From: Flavivirga abyssicola
GTDB lineage: Bacteria > Bacteroidota > Bacteroidia > Flavobacteriales > Flavobacteriaceae
DNA: 64,000 nucleotides
Direction: 5' to 3'
NCBI RefSeq assembly: GCF_030540775.2
Contig: NZ_CP141266.1
Span: forward strand, 1,723,001-1,787,000
How positions within the stretch are numbered: the first letter of the stretch is position 1; every line of letters starts with the position of its first letter. Below, in pieces: positions 1 through 9,750 of this stretch. The notes under the pieces are model-generated. The model saw only the letters and a program-made list of their open reading frames with translations, had not been told where the DNA came from and did not search any database. The position numbers were made by a program, and so were the translations under genes.

Positions 1-549
1 TTCTTTAGCAACATTATAAATAGACGGAAATTGAATTGTTAATCCCAATTTTTCTTTAACTGAAGTAAACTTGTGTGGCGATTTACTCATTTGACGCTGT
101 CTTTCGGCTATCTCTTCGTTCCTAAAAGTTGTTATTATCTTCACTTCATTTTGAGTAATCAAATCAATAACCTCTTGTTTGGTTTTACCAGAAACCACTA
201 TAACCTTTTGGGGTTTGGCATATACATCCTTTAAAACCTTAAGACCAGCATCTTTATTCATTTCTATTTTTAAAACGGTTCTGTTTTTAGTTACAAAACC
301 AGAAAAAACAGCTGGTGGTATTTGACTAATAGTAAATGTGGGTTCATCTTGTGGTAAACCATAAATTGGTTTGGTTAGCACTGTTCTTATTGTTTCCCCA
401 ATATTACCATTCCATAGCTCATTATCGACAACTACAGAAACATTGTTTATGCTCCCCGAAGAATCTAAAAGAAATTTTTCATTCGAAGATTTTTTATCTC
501 CACAAGAAAAAAAGAATAATAGCGATGCAAAAAAAAGAATATGTTTCAT
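1..549 (-). CDS. DUF4837 family lipoprotein, partial
   Basis: The reading frame is open from the ATG at 549 down to base 1 (183 codons), so the C-terminus lies outside the window. The N-terminus is a lipoprotein signal peptide (a run of Leu/Phe ending in FFFSC, lipid cysteine about residue 16), followed by GDKKSS. The rest (NVSVVVDNELWNG, later FRNEEIAERQRQMSK and LGLTIQFPS) matches my memory of DUF4837, a Bacteroidota-specific lipoprotein of unknown function. It lies 115 bp downstream of mltD on the same strand and is probably co-transcribed with it. The family call is from pattern recognition; no biochemical role can be given. Confidence 0.8.
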   Translation of the reverse strand, partial: MKHILFFASLLFFFSCGDKKSSNEKFLLDSSGSINNVSVVVDNELWNGNIGETIRTVLTKPIYGLPQDEPTFTISQIPPAVFSGFVTKNRTVLKIEMNKDAGLKVLKDVYAKPQKVIVVSGKTKQEVIDLITQNEVKIITTFRNEEIAERQRQMSKSPHKFTSVKEKLGLTIQFPSIYNVAKE

Positions 550-664
550 CTGTTTAAATTTTTATTGTTTTTATAGGTCAGATGTAATTCGCCAATAATC
601 ATTTCGGTTGGTGTCAACTTATTTATTATGGCTCATTTCATGATGGCTTTCATTTTTATTGGAA

Positions 665-2218
665 TTAACCTTTTGATATCTTAAGTTTCATTCCTGGTTT
701 TAATTTATTACTGCTAATACCGTTCCAATCTTTAATGTTTTGGACAGAAACCCCAGGAAATTTTTGTGAGATCGTCCATAATGAATCGCCATCTTCTACA
801 ACATAGGTTATTACATCGCCAGAAATAGGTGTAACTTTTACTGGTTTTTTTACTGCTATTGGTGGAGCAACGTATGGTTTCCTCGGATAAATAGTTAAGC
901 GCTGTCCTATTTTTAAATTATTACTTCTTAAGCCATTCCATTTTTTAATATCACTAACCCTAACACCATATCTTCTGGAGATTTTCCCTAAATAATCACC
1001 AGACCTTACTTTATATCGTACTCTATCGGTCGCATTGAAAAACTGAGGTAATGGTTTTTCTCGTGCATCAAATTCGGCCTTGGCAAACGCATAAATTTTT
1101 TCTTCATTATTTACAAAATCACCTATAACATCAATAGGTAGCCTTAAAACATAATTTTCTCCTTTAATAATTGGAATGATATCCAATTTATATGATGGAT
1201 TTAAAAATTGAAGTTCTTCAATAGGCGTGCCAGTAACTTCGGACACCTGATCTAAAGTAATCATATGTTTTACTCTAATGGTATCTGTTTCAAAATAGGC
1301 TACTTCTGGTTTAGGTTGTTTAAATCCGTGTTCTTTTGCATATTCAAAAATATACATATTGGCTAAAAATGCAGGTAAGTATCCTGCTGTTTCGCGAGGT
1401 AAATTATGTCTTATATTCCAATAATTCTGATAACCCCCAGAGCGCCTAATTGCTTTGGTAACATTTCCAGGTCCCGAATTATATGCCGCTAAAGCTAAAT
1501 CCCAATCACCAAAAATCTCATAAAGTTTTGATAAATATTTTGCTGCTGCTTCTGTCGATTTTATAGGATCGCTACGCTCATCGACATAACTACTTACATC
1601 TAACTCATACATTTTTCCTGTACTAAACATAAATTGCCATAATCCTGTGGCACCAACTCTAGATTTGGCTCTGGGTTTAAGAGCAGATTCTACAATGGCC
1701 AAATACTTTATTTCTAGAGGGATATCATGATTATCCATTTCCCGCTCAAACATAGGGAAGTAAAAAGCACTCAATGTAATTAGTTTTTGAATGGACTTTC
1801 TTCTATGTTTTAAATATGATTTAATAACACTTTCTAATGCAGGATTATATGCTACATTAAAAGGTGTTCTGGCATCCAATTCTTTTAAGCGTGCCTTAAG
1901 TGTATCGGTATGTAGTTCTGGGTAATCAACTTCATCAAAAGTTAATTCTGTAACAGATTTATATATGGTATCGAACAATGTGTTATTATACAACTCTTCA
2001 AACCATTTTTCATCAAATTTTGCGGCAAGCTCATGGTCTTCAAGTGCTTTTATTGAAGTACTATCTACAATTACTTTAATGGGGTTAATAGTGCGCGATT
2101 TCCCATCAATCAAAGAGTCTTTAATTTGCTCTTTTTGTGAGGAAACAGAATCTTTAACTTGAGCAAAACAAGTTCCAATATTTAGGAGTATAATAACTAT
2201 AAAAAAACGAAAAGCCAT
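665..2218 (-). CDS. mltD: membrane-bound lytic murein transglycosylase D
   Basis: This 517-aa periplasmic enzyme cleaves the MurNAc-GlcNAc bond of peptidoglycan with 1,6-anhydro product formation. An N-terminal signal peptide ends about residue 20 (GTCFAQ). The SLT-type catalytic domain covers roughly residues 120-290; the IVESALKP motif gives the catalytic Glu at about 177, followed by GATGLWQFM and AAYNSGPGNV, both classic for the fold. Two LysM peptidoglycan-binding domains close the protein (YKVRSGDYLGKISRRYG at about 405, and a second at about 470). This is the usual MltD architecture and length in Bacteroidota. It lies between pgk and the DUF4837 gene on the same strand, 80 bp after pgk. 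Confidence 0.95.
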   Translation of the reverse strand: MAFRFFIVIILLNIGTCFAQVKDSVSSQKEQIKDSLIDGKSRTINPIKVIVDSTSIKALEDHELAAKFDEKWFEELYNNTLFDTIYKSVTELTFDEVDYPELHTDTLKARLKELDARTPFNVAYNPALESVIKSYLKHRRKSIQKLITLSAFYFPMFEREMDNHDIPLEIKYLAIVESALKPRAKSRVGATGLWQFMFSTGKMYELDVSSYVDERSDPIKSTEAAAKYLSKLYEIFGDWDLALAAYNSGPGNVTKAIRRSGGYQNYWNIRHNLPRETAGYLPAFLANMYIFEYAKEHGFKQPKPEVAYFETDTIRVKHMITLDQVSEVTGTPIEELQFLNPSYKLDIIPIIKGENYVLRLPIDVIGDFVNNEEKIYAFAKAEFDAREKPLPQFFNATDRVRYKVRSGDYLGKISRRYGVRVSDIKKWNGLRSNNLKIGQRLTIYPRKPYVAPPIAVKKPVKVTPISGDVITYVVEDGDSLWTISQKFPGVSVQNIKDWNGISSNKLKPGMKLKISKG

Positions 2219-2298
2219 AAAATCTATTCAGGTAATTATTGAACGATACTATGGCTAAAATCGTATTTTTTAAGCTAATCTGAAAGCTTAATTGAATA

Positions 2299-3486
2299 TT
2301 ATTCTAAAATGGCAGCTATTCCTGGTAATGTTTTACCTTCTAAGCTTTCAAGCATGGCACCACCACCAGTGCTAACATAACTTACTTTGTTTTCGAATCC
2401 AAATTGTTTTACAGCAGCAACAGAGTCACCTCCTCCAACTAAAGAAAATGCACCATTTTTAGTAGCCTCTGCAATAGAATTTCCTAATTCTATTGTTCCT
2501 CCGGCAAAGCTTTCCATTTCAAAAACGCCTAATGGACCATTCCATAGTATGGTTTTAGATTGCATTACAATATCATGAAATTGTGCTCTCGATTTTGGCC
2601 CCGCATCAACACCTTCCCAACCGTCAGGAATATTGTCTATGTCTAAAGTTTGTGTATTGGCATCGTTACTAAAATCATCGGCAGCAATCACATCTACAGG
2701 AATGTGTACCTGTACATTTTTCTCTTTTGCTTGTTTCAAGATCTCTAAAGCCAATGGCATTTTATCATCTTCGCAAATAGAGTTACCTATTTTTCCTCCT
2801 TGTGCTTTAACAAAGGTAAACGACATACCACCTCCAATAATTAAATGGTCTACTTTATCTAAAATATTCTCTATAATCGTGATTTTAGAGGATACTTTAG
2901 CACCTCCTAGTATTGCTAAAACTGGTTTTTCTCCAGTTTTCATAACTTTTTCAATACTTTCTATTTCTTGTGCTAATAGGCTTCCAAAACATTTATGCTC
3001 TGGAAAAAACTCTGCAACAATAGTTGTAGATGCATGAGCTCTATGGGCTGTACCAAAAGCATCATTTACATATATGTCTCCTAATTTAGACAGTTTCTCT
3101 GCAAAGTCTTTATCTCCGGCTGTTTCTTCTTTATAAAAACGTAGGTTTTCTAATAGTAAAATCTGTCCAGGTTCTAAACTAGCAGCAGCAGCTTCAACCT
3201 CAGCTCCAACACAATCTTTCACAAACTTTACTTCTACACCTAAAATGTCTTCAACTTTTTCTGCAATATGACCTAATGAAAAGGCATCTTGAAACCCTTT
3301 TGGACGTCCTAAATGAGACATTAAAATACAGCTTCCGCCGTCTTCTAAAATTTTAACAATAGTTGGTTTAGCAGATACAATTCTTGTAGCATCTGTTACT
3401 TCAAAGTTTTCATTTAAAGGCACATTAAAATCTACGCGAATTAGTGCTTTTTTGTTTTCAAAATTAAAATCGTTAAGCGTTTTCAT
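2299..3486 (-). CDS. pgk: phosphoglycerate kinase
   Basis: At 395 aa it has the standard length for the glycolytic enzyme that converts 1,3-bisphosphoglycerate and ADP to 3-phosphoglycerate and ATP in the cytoplasm. Family motifs are present in order: RVDFNVPLN near residue 17, SHLGRPKG near 58, ENLRFYKEE near 115, [11 protein letters not shown] near 195, [11 protein letters not shown] near 315 and [10 protein letters not shown] near 355 (nucleotide-binding glycines). The start is the ATG at 3486. It is probably the first gene of a pgk-mltD-DUF4837 run on the minus strand. Confidence 0.98.
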   Translation of the reverse strand: MKTLNDFNFENKKALIRVDFNVPLNENFEVTDATRIVSAKPTIVKILEDGGSCILMSHLGRPKGFQDAFSLGHIAEKVEDILGVEVKFVKDCVGAEVEAAAASLEPGQILLLENLRFYKEETAGDKDFAEKLSKLGDIYVNDAFGTAHRAHASTTIVAEFFPEHKCFGSLLAQEIESIEKVMKTGEKPVLAILGGAKVSSKITIIENILDKVDHLIIGGGMSFTFVKAQGGKIGNSICEDDKMPLALEILKQAKEKNVQVHIPVDVIAADDFSNDANTQTLDIDNIPDGWEGVDAGPKSRAQFHDIVMQSKTILWNGPLGVFEMESFAGGTIELGNSIAEATKNGAFSLVGGGDSVAAVKQFGFENKVSYVSTGGGAMLESLEGKTLPGIAAILE

Positions 3487-3770
3487 TGGTTCGTATTTTA
3501 TTATTTTTTATTATCGAATGTCATATTTACGTCAAGTCTATTTAAGTACCGAACATAAACATTTCATTCATGTTTATTTTATGCTTTTCAACTATTTAAC
3601 ACACAAATGTAACTAATTAAAAACAGCTATAAAACCTGTTTTTTCACGAAAACGATATAGCTTGCGAAGATTATTAATAAATTGATTTATTATACCTATT
3701 TAACTTTGAAATAGCACATATAAATCGTTTCTTTTTTGTCTACTCTTCGTTAAAAAATAATAGGTATCCT

Positions 3771-4826
3771 TTACTTTTTTGTTGAAAAGCCAGAGTCTAT
3801 GAGGTGAGTAAGCTCTTTAATATTTTCCAGAATAATTTTCTTTATATTTTTTTTCATAAGCCATTTCATAAAAATTCCGAAAGGTTTAAAATCTGCAAAA
3901 ACTTCAACTCGAAGCTTTGTATAACCCTCTTCTGTTTCCTCCAGAATAAAATAGTTATTCATACGCTTGGTAAATGGTACATTGGTTGTAGATTCACCAT
4001 AGACTAATTGGTTTTTGTTTACTGTTTTCTTAACGGTAGTTTGCTCTATTTGCTCGTTTTTATTTACTAAACATTTATGTTTTTGACCCGCACGATTCAC
4101 TTTATTTTTCTCATATTCTAGTTTATTAACACCCTTTGTCCAAAGCAGTCTATAATCAAAATTACTAATCACTTCATAAAGTTCTAAAGCAGGGATTTTT
4201 ACCAATTGAGTTTCATCAAATAATTTATGCTTAGGAACATTATTGGGAATGGGTTCAATTTCCGGAAGTTTCTCTTTTAAATGCGATAACGGATTGTAAG
4301 TAAAAGTTATAGAACCAAAATCATACGCTGCAATTAGCTTATTCTTTTCATTTACAGGGCGAACACTTTCAGTAAAAATGGCATATTCTTTTAATGGCAC
4401 GTCATTTTTAAGCAGACGATGGATTTGTATCACATGGCTTCCATATGGTTTTTTAGAGTCTTTAACTTCTATAAATTCAATTTCGCCATAGTGAACAACA
4501 AACTTGATTTTTAAATTATACGCAGAAGAACAGGCGCCACAATGACAAATACGTTGGTATTCGTACCGTTTAATATGCGCATGAAACGCTAAATACATAG
4601 CTTCAATTTGCTTTTCAAGAGCTGAAACATCAACCTGACTATCAAGTTTATACATAAATAAGGCATCACCTTCAATTTCAGCCAACTCCAAGCCCATTGT
4701 ATTCGTGTCAATCAACAATTCTAATAGCTCGGAAACTATGTGCCTGCTATGACTAATATCTGTATGATGCACAAATTCTGTAAATCCAGAAATATCAGGA
4801 ATAAAAAGAATAGCGTTTTGAGTCAT
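3771..4826 (-). CDS. DUF2652 family protein (cyclase-like N-terminus, SRPBCC-like C-terminus)
   Basis: A 351-aa cytoplasmic protein with no signal peptide or membrane segment. The N-terminal part (ILFIPDISGFTEFV and later EIEGDALFMYK) resembles the class III nucleotide-cyclase fold as found in DUF2652. A cysteine cluster (CHCGACSSAYN, about residue 94) is followed by a VVHYGEIEFI strand. The C-terminal 150 residues (LELYEVISNFDYRLLW...) look like an SRPBCC/START-like ligand pocket. Whether it has cyclase activity cannot be told; I do not see a full pair of metal-binding aspartates. It is monocistronic, with about 200 bp separating it from the divergent holB. Confidence 0.75.
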   Translation of the reverse strand: MTQNAILFIPDISGFTEFVHHTDISHSRHIVSELLELLIDTNTMGLELAEIEGDALFMYKLDSQVDVSALEKQIEAMYLAFHAHIKRYEYQRICHCGACSSAYNLKIKFVVHYGEIEFIEVKDSKKPYGSHVIQIHRLLKNDVPLKEYAIFTESVRPVNEKNKLIAAYDFGSITFTYNPLSHLKEKLPEIEPIPNNVPKHKLFDETQLVKIPALELYEVISNFDYRLLWTKGVNKLEYEKNKVNRAGQKHKCLVNKNEQIEQTTVKKTVNKNQLVYGESTTNVPFTKRMNNYFILEETEEGYTKLRVEVFADFKPFGIFMKWLMKKNIKKIILENIKELTHLIDSGFSTKK

Positions 4827-5023
4827 TTTTATAATCTAAGTTTAAAGCACTTCATTGAATATATAAAAATAAGTCGATTTATTTTGTGTTTATTACAACA
4901 TTATGTTAAATACAGAAAAGTATTCTTGTCACAAAAAATCATTTATAAAAATAGATAAGACTATTCACTTTACTTATCGTTTCTGTGCTTTAACATCTAA
5001 TAAAAAATGTGTAGGTTTGTTTT

Positions 5024-6178
5024 ATGCTTTTTGAGGATGTTTTAGGTCAGGATCATATTAAAAATCATTTAACACAAAGTGTTGATAATGGTAGAATTCC
5101 GCATGCCCAATTATTTGTTGGAAATGAAGGTAGTGGCACACTACCAATGGCATTGGCTTATGCCCAGTATATTTTATGTTCGAATACTGGTGGAAAAAAC
5201 ACAACAGGAAACGACGCTTGTAATTTAAAGTTTAAAAATTTATCGCATCCCGATTTACATTTTGCTTTTCCGGTAACTACCAGCGACAAGGCAAAAAGTC
5301 ATCCGGTTTCCAGTATTTATCTAGAAGAGTGGCGTCAGTTATTAAAAGAACAACCTTACGGAAACCTGTTTGATTGGTATAAATTGCTTGGTGTAGACAA
5401 TAAGCAAGGACAAATAGGTGTAGACGAAGCCCACAAAATTGTAAAATCTCTAACTTTAAAATCTTACGAAGGTGGTTATAAAGTCATGCTTATATGGATG
5501 GCAGAAAAGATGAATACGGCTTGTGCCAACAAACTTTTAAAACTTATAGAAGAGCCTCCAAATAAAACCATTTTTATTCTTATTGCAGAAGATGAAGAGC
5601 AAATAATTAATACGATTAGGTCTCGTTGTCAAATTTTACATTTTCCGCCATTGGCAGAAGATGTAATAAAAGAAGCTTTAGTTAAAAATTATGGCTTAGA
5701 CATGTCTGTTGCAACCAAAATTGCACATCAATCCAATGGAAATTACAATAAAGCCTGTGATTTAGTTTATCAGGATTCTGAAGATTTACAATTTGAAGAA
5801 TGGTTTATTTTCTGGATTAGAAGTGCCTTTAAAGCCAAAGGGAATAAAGCAGCCATACACGATCTTATTTCTTGGAGCGAAGACATAGCCAAAACAGGAA
5901 GGGAAACACAAAAGCAGTTTTTACATTTTTGCTTAGATTTTTTTAGACAGGCATTACTGCTAAATTATAATGCTACAGACCTGGTTTTTTTAGAACCTAA
6001 AACTCCAAAATTTAAGTTAGAAAATTTTGCGCCTTTTGTACATGGTAATAATGTTTTAGATATTAGCGATGAGCTTCAAGACGCTATTTACCATATTGAA
6101 CGTAATGGTAATTCTAAAATTATCTTAACAGATTTATCTATTAAACTTACCCGATTACTTCATAAAAAGCCTTCTTAA
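5024..6178 (+). CDS. holB: DNA polymerase III subunit delta prime
   Basis: A 384-aa AAA+ clamp-loader subunit that helps open and load the beta sliding clamp. It begins MLFEDVLGQDHIKNHL, the typical delta-prime/gamma start. The P-loop is degenerate (VGNEGSGTLPMALAYA, with no GKT), as expected for delta prime, which does not hydrolyse ATP. LLKLIEEPP is the conserved segment ahead of sensor 1, and RSRCQILHFPPL carries the SRC arginine-finger motif. The length is normal. The gene forms the left edge of an accessory island; its stop lies just 31 bp before a duplicated regulator-gene fragment. Confidence 0.95.
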   Translation: MLFEDVLGQDHIKNHLTQSVDNGRIPHAQLFVGNEGSGTLPMALAYAQYILCSNTGGKNTTGNDACNLKFKNLSHPDLHFAFPVTTSDKAKSHPVSSIYLEEWRQLLKEQPYGNLFDWYKLLGVDNKQGQIGVDEAHKIVKSLTLKSYEGGYKVMLIWMAEKMNTACANKLLKLIEEPPNKTIFILIAEDEEQIINTIRSRCQILHFPPLAEDVIKEALVKNYGLDMSVATKIAHQSNGNYNKACDLVYQDSEDLQFEEWFIFWIRSAFKAKGNKAAIHDLISWSEDIAKTGRETQKQFLHFCLDFFRQALLLNYNATDLVFLEPKTPKFKLENFAPFVHGNNVLDISDELQDAIYHIERNGNSKIILTDLSIKLTRLLHKKPS

Positions 6179-6208
6179 CAACATGTTAAGTATTCTAAAA
6201 ACAATGCG

Positions 6209-6295
6209 GTTACATATCAATAATTTCCAAACGCGTGTAGATTAACCTGATTATTCCATATCATAATCAAACTCAACCTCAAAACTAAATAATTC
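6209..6295 (-). pseudogene. orphan 3' fragment of an XRE-type regulator gene
   Basis: These 87 bp match 9709-9795 with three mismatches. That second site is the last 14 or so codons plus the 3' flank of the XRE gene at 9751-10005. Here only the 3' tail survives, on the same strand, with no body of the gene. It shows that a paralogous copy, or part of one, once lay directly beside holB or was duplicated there during island rearrangement. Confidence 0.8.
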
Positions 6296-6303
6296 CCCGC
6301 TAA

Positions 6304-6410
6304 CGCTAGTTTAAAAACTAGTGGCGGTAAAGACTAATAGGTAGGAGTAAGAAAAAAATAAGTAATATGGTTATTTGTTTCGTGCCACCAGTTGCAAACT
6401 GGCGGGAGCG
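6304..6410. repeat. 107-bp direct repeat, left copy
   Basis: It is identical over all 107 bp to 8968-9074 (offset 2664). It contains two hairpins: GCTAGTTT with AAACTAGT near the left end (extending into a CCGC/GCGG-type stem), and CCACCAGTT with AACTGGCGGG at the right end. This resembles a REP/BIME-type unit. The two copies flank a three-gene cassette and could recombine to delete it. Confidence 0.9.
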
Positions 6411-6487
6411 TAGGAATAAATACTCTTTTTACGAAGTAATGACAAGAAGTTTATATTATGTGATTTTTAATGATATATGAGAGTAAG

Positions 6488-7430
6488 CTATTCCTCTCTA
6501 AGAGTTGTGTCATTGTTAGAAAGTATCAATCTAAACCTAGGATTAAACCTATTTTTCGAATTTTGGGTCTTGGATTGTTCTATAGGAGCTGACTTCTTAG
6601 TATATATAAGGTTCGCATTTTCTGCTATATCTTTAATAGGTTCGCTTTTTAAATTATTATTATTAGGGGTTAAGTCCACCCAATCATCATCATTCAACAG
6701 CTCATCCTCACTAAATGTAGCTAAGTCATAATCTACCGATGGAAATTGAAAAAACATATCTATTATTTCATCAGTAAATAACTTGTTCTGATATGAACTA
6801 GAAAAGTATTGAAATGGTTTTGCGAATTCAGGATGAAGGTCATGGAAAGAAGGTATATGCCATATCGATTCGCCTTTACTATTCTTTAGTTTTTTTTGGA
6901 ATTCTCTCTTGATATAAATAGCACTAGTAAATGAAACCCCATACATTTCGGGGTTGTAAGAAGTATTATTTGTTATTTTTTCTATTGCCTTTTGAGAGGT
7001 TAAACTATTATACAGAAAGTAAAGAGGGTACCCCTTCTTACCATGAGCATAGTCCACTAATCGGTCTATTTGATCAATGTTATCTCGTCGGTGTGATATC
7101 TGTGCAGGAGCTACCAGAATACATAAGTTTTGCCTGAATTGGAAAAAATAAAAATCCTCCATTCACTTTTATATAACATTCAATGTCATTACCGTTTGCT
7201 TTTTCTGATTTAGCTTCAAATAATTTCATACCGTGATTTGAAATATCTGAAGCCAAGGCTAGATGATGAAGAATATCTTGAGTAATAGTTGTTTCATATA
7301 TCTTAAATCCTTTCCTGCTTCTTGCAAATGCAATACGATTCCAAACATTAATGGAAATCATACTAAGGATTTTTGATATATCCTTGCCTGCATATAATTT
7401 CTGGATTTCCTCTGTTATTGCATTGTTCAT
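6488..7430 (-). pseudogene. frameshifted PD-(D/E)XK nuclease-like protein (DUF6615-like)
   Basis: Two minus-strand frames make one protein of about 310 aa. The first (7430 to 7080, 116 aa) ends at a stop just after FFPIQAKLMYSG. The second frame is open from 7162 to 6488 and continues the sequence as RRDNIDQIDRLVDYAHGKKG then YPLYFLYN. The join is near 7085-7100. KANGNDIECYI and FPIQAK place D, E and QxK as in PD-(D/E)XK folds, and QID...A...G.PLYFLYN is a pattern I associate with DUF6615-like proteins. So a single indel appears to have broken the gene. An alternative is a sequencing error or a programmed frameshift, though no slippery heptamer is obvious. It lies in the repeat-flanked cassette, divergent from dinD. 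Confidence 0.65.
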
Positions 7431-7503
7431 TTCAATTTTATTGATGTTATCAACGAAGATAAAATGATCTCTAAAATATGATAAAAATTCGTATTTTCAC
7501 GAT

Positions 7504-8304
7504 ATGAAATCAGAAATAATTAAATCGCTTTCAAATAATTTTGAAGATCACTCTCAAACAACCGAAAACGGAATAGAATTTTGGTTTGCTAGAGATATTC
7601 AACATCTTTTAGGATATTCTGAATGGAGAAATTTCCAAAAAGTTATAATAAAAGCAAAAACTTCCTGCGAAGCAACTGGGAATAATGTTTTAAACCATTT
7701 TGTTAACGTCAACAAAATGGTTAAACTTGGTTCAGGTAGCGAACGAGAGATTGATGATATAATGCTTACAAGATACGCTTGTTATTTAATTGCTCAAAAT
7801 GGTGACCCAAGAAAAGAACAAATTGCATTTGCACAGAATTATTTTGCTGTTCAAACTAGAAAACTAGAAGTAATTGAAAAGCGAATTAAAGATTGGGAAA
7901 GATTACAGGCTCGGCAAAAACTTACTCTTTCTGAAAAAGAATTGTCTGAACTTATTTATGAGCAAACAGGAAATGATAGAAATTTTGGAATAATTAGAAG
8001 CAAAGGAGACCAAGCATTATTTGGAAAAACTACCCAACAAATGAAAAATAAATTAGGTGTCCCTAAAGGTCGTGCATTAGCTGATTTTTTACCAACAATT
8101 ACTATAAAAGCAAAAGATTTTGCAACAGAAATTACTGTTTTTAACACAAAAGACAAAGGATTAAAAACTGAAAGACAAATTTCAGCTGAACATATAACAA
8201 ATAACCGTGGAGTTAGAGGTATATTGCTAAAAAGGGGAATCAAACCTGAAGAACTACCACCTGAAGAAGATATTAAAAAAACTGGAAAGAAGAGTGAATT
8301 CTGA
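7504..8304 (+). CDS. dinD: DNA damage-inducible protein D
   Basis: 266 aa, close to the length of E. coli DinD, a protein reported to disassemble RecA filaments. The N-terminal half is BRO-N-like (ENGIEFWFARDIQHLLGY, then LTRYACYLIAQNGDPRKEQIAFAQ). The C-terminal half carries NDRNFGIIRSKGDQALFGK and ITNNRGVRGILLKRGI, both characteristic of DinD. The start ATG at 7504 follows the divergent nuclease-like pseudogene by 73 bp. It lies within the cassette bounded by 107-bp repeats; dinD homologues are commonly spread on mobile islands. I did not see an SOS operator that I could defend. Confidence 0.92.
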   Translation: MKSEIIKSLSNNFEDHSQTTENGIEFWFARDIQHLLGYSEWRNFQKVIIKAKTSCEATGNNVLNHFVNVNKMVKLGSGSEREIDDIMLTRYACYLIAQNGDPRKEQIAFAQNYFAVQTRKLEVIEKRIKDWERLQARQKLTLSEKELSELIYEQTGNDRNFGIIRSKGDQALFGKTTQQMKNKLGVPKGRALADFLPTITIKAKDFATEITVFNTKDKGLKTERQISAEHITNNRGVRGILLKRGIKPEELPPEEDIKKTGKKSEF

Positions 8305-8516
8305 AACAAAAAAGCTCGGTAAAAGCCCAGATAAGCTGAAATAAAAAACACTACACACAAAAATGCTATAAGCAATTGCTTGTTATCCCCCGATTTCATC
8401 GGCTGATTTTCATACTGAAAATCAATCTCACAAAATCGCAATTATTCACAGGAAACCATTGTGCGTAATTTAACGCAACCTAATTCGAATTTAAGCATCT
8501 ATTAAAAAATAGAATT

Positions 8517-8948
8517 ATGAAAAAACTGATTTATCTTTTCATTCTGACTTTAGGGATAATTTCTTGTAGTTCTGACGATAAAACAGAAATTGACAATTCC
8601 AATATTATTGGGAAATGGAATTGGACAAATACTGACGGTGGAATTGCATTTCACATTCACGAAACACCAGAATCGTTAGGAGTAACTCTTTATTTGATTT
8701 TAAATAGAAACTACAGTTATTCTATTTTAGAAAATGGAACTGAAATATCAAATGGAACTTATCAGTTAATACAAAAAGAATCAAATTTGACAAATGAATT
8801 GGAAACATTTATAACTTATTCTGGTAACTTTCAGCAACCTCAAGGAATTATTTTGTCAGGAATGATTAATTCTTATGATAATAATAAACTTGGAATATCT
8901 CAAGATTTTCCAGACGGAATTGGAAGTGGATTTGAAAAAACTGATTAA
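8517..8948 (+). CDS. small lipocalin-like lipoprotein
   Basis: 143 aa. The signal peptide ends in a lipobox (LGIISC, Cys 17), followed by SSDDK, typical of Bacteroidota lipoproteins. The mature part starts IIGKWNWTN and then shows alternating beta strands (YSYSILENGTEISNGTYQL), like the lipocalin-like/DUF4923-type small lipoproteins. The ending SQDFPDGIGSGFEK is a common close for such proteins. No enzymatic function is suggested. It is the last gene of the repeat-flanked cassette and ends 20 bp before the right 107-bp repeat. Confidence 0.7.
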   Translation: MKKLIYLFILTLGIISCSSDDKTEIDNSNIIGKWNWTNTDGGIAFHIHETPESLGVTLYLILNRNYSYSILENGTEISNGTYQLIQKESNLTNELETFITYSGNFQQPQGIILSGMINSYDNNKLGISQDFPDGIGSGFEKTD

Positions 8949-8967
8949 AAAACTACACCTCCACTAC

Positions 8968-9074
8968 CGCTAGTTTAAAAACTAGTGGCGGTAAAGACTA
9001 ATAGGTAGGAGTAAGAAAAAAATAAGTAATATGGTTATTTGTTTCGTGCCACCAGTTGCAAACTGGCGGGAGCG
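8968..9074. repeat. 107-bp direct repeat, right copy
   Basis: Perfect copy of 6304-6410 in the same orientation. The bases flanking the identity differ on both sides, so the ends are sharp. Together the copies bound a 2,664-bp period containing the nuclease-like pseudogene, dinD and the lipoprotein gene. Confidence 0.9.
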
Positions 9075-9140
9075 GGGTCATAATCAAACAACTGAATAGA
9101 TCAATAATCAACATCGCTCTTCGAAGTTTAGTATGATAAT

Positions 9141-9512
9141 TTAGCTCTTTTTCTTTAGCAAATCATATTTGTTCGAGATCGTTGTTTTCAAAAAAGTATA
9201 ATAGTCTCTTTTGTCTTGAGTAAGCTTACTTTCGAGCTTTAAAGATTCTTCTACTATAGATAATAAATCATCTTTACTTTTTAAAATGAATAAGCTACTA
9301 AAATCAACATCTAATTGTTGGCTTATAAAATATATCTTATCCCAACCACTAATGTTTTCAAATCTTTCAACTCTTCCCACCATAGTTGGGTTTGAGCCTA
9401 ACATTAAAGAAAGATTATGCTGAGATAGGCCTTTCTTCAATCTTGCCAGCCTTAGAACACATCCTATTTGAATATTTAAAAGATGTAATTCTATTTCACC
9501 GTACTTTCTCAT
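9141..9512 (-). CDS. XRE-family transcriptional regulator
   Basis: 123 aa. A Cro/C1-type helix-turn-helix occupies residues 12-72 (GCVLRLARLKKGLSQHNLSLML, then NPTMVGRVERFENI). The remaining 50 residues are a Lys/Glu-rich helix (SKDDLLSIVEESLKLESKL). There is no membrane segment. It lies between the right 107-bp repeat and a truncated structured element. It is one of three small XRE proteins in this 1.4-kb stretch, all on the minus strand. The target is unknown; regulation of the island is the simplest guess. Confidence 0.8.
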   Translation of the reverse strand: MRKYGEIELHLLNIQIGCVLRLARLKKGLSQHNLSLMLGSNPTMVGRVERFENISGWDKIYFISQQLDVDFSSLFILKSKDDLLSIVEESLKLESKLTQDKRDYYTFLKTTISNKYDLLKKKS

Positions 9513-9595
9513 ATTGTAAAATTTGAAAAAATAGCTTAGTTTATTCGATACAAATTTGTAATGAATAAACTAAGCTATATTGTCATCAATTATGT

Positions 9596-9709
9596 AATTT
9601 TGCGATTCTTCAAATAAAATATATGAAGCATTCGCTTTGAATCTCGCGCTAGAAAACTGGTAATTTTACAGGAACGAGAAGATAAGTAAGATGCTCACGT
9701 CCTTGGGCG
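9596..9709 (+). ncRNA. truncated copy of a structured RNA-like element
   Basis: This region aligns with the 5' half of the element at 10565-10745. It shares the TAnnTTTG box running into GCGATTCTTC, the GCGA..CTTC / GAAG..TCGC hairpin with a changed loop, AACTGGTAATTTT, GATAAG and GCTCACGT. It then breaks inside the apical hairpin at 9709, where homology to the regulator 3' flank begins. All partner strands of the long stem are missing, so this copy cannot form the complete fold. It is probably a relic of a rearrangement. Confidence 0.55.
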
Positions 9710-9750
9710 TTACATATCAATAATTTCCAAACACATGTAGATTAACCTGA

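Noticed and set aside
336-598. Two short plus-strand frames near the left end
   Set aside because: They are shadows of the DUF4837 lipoprotein gene on the other strand.
3487-3770. Small gene between pgk and the DUF2652 gene
   Set aside because: No frame of useful length; AT-rich DNA that probably holds the pgk promoter.
6304-9074. Insertion sequence
   Set aside because: No transposase or recombinase lies between the 107-bp repeats, so it is listed as a repeat-flanked cassette instead.
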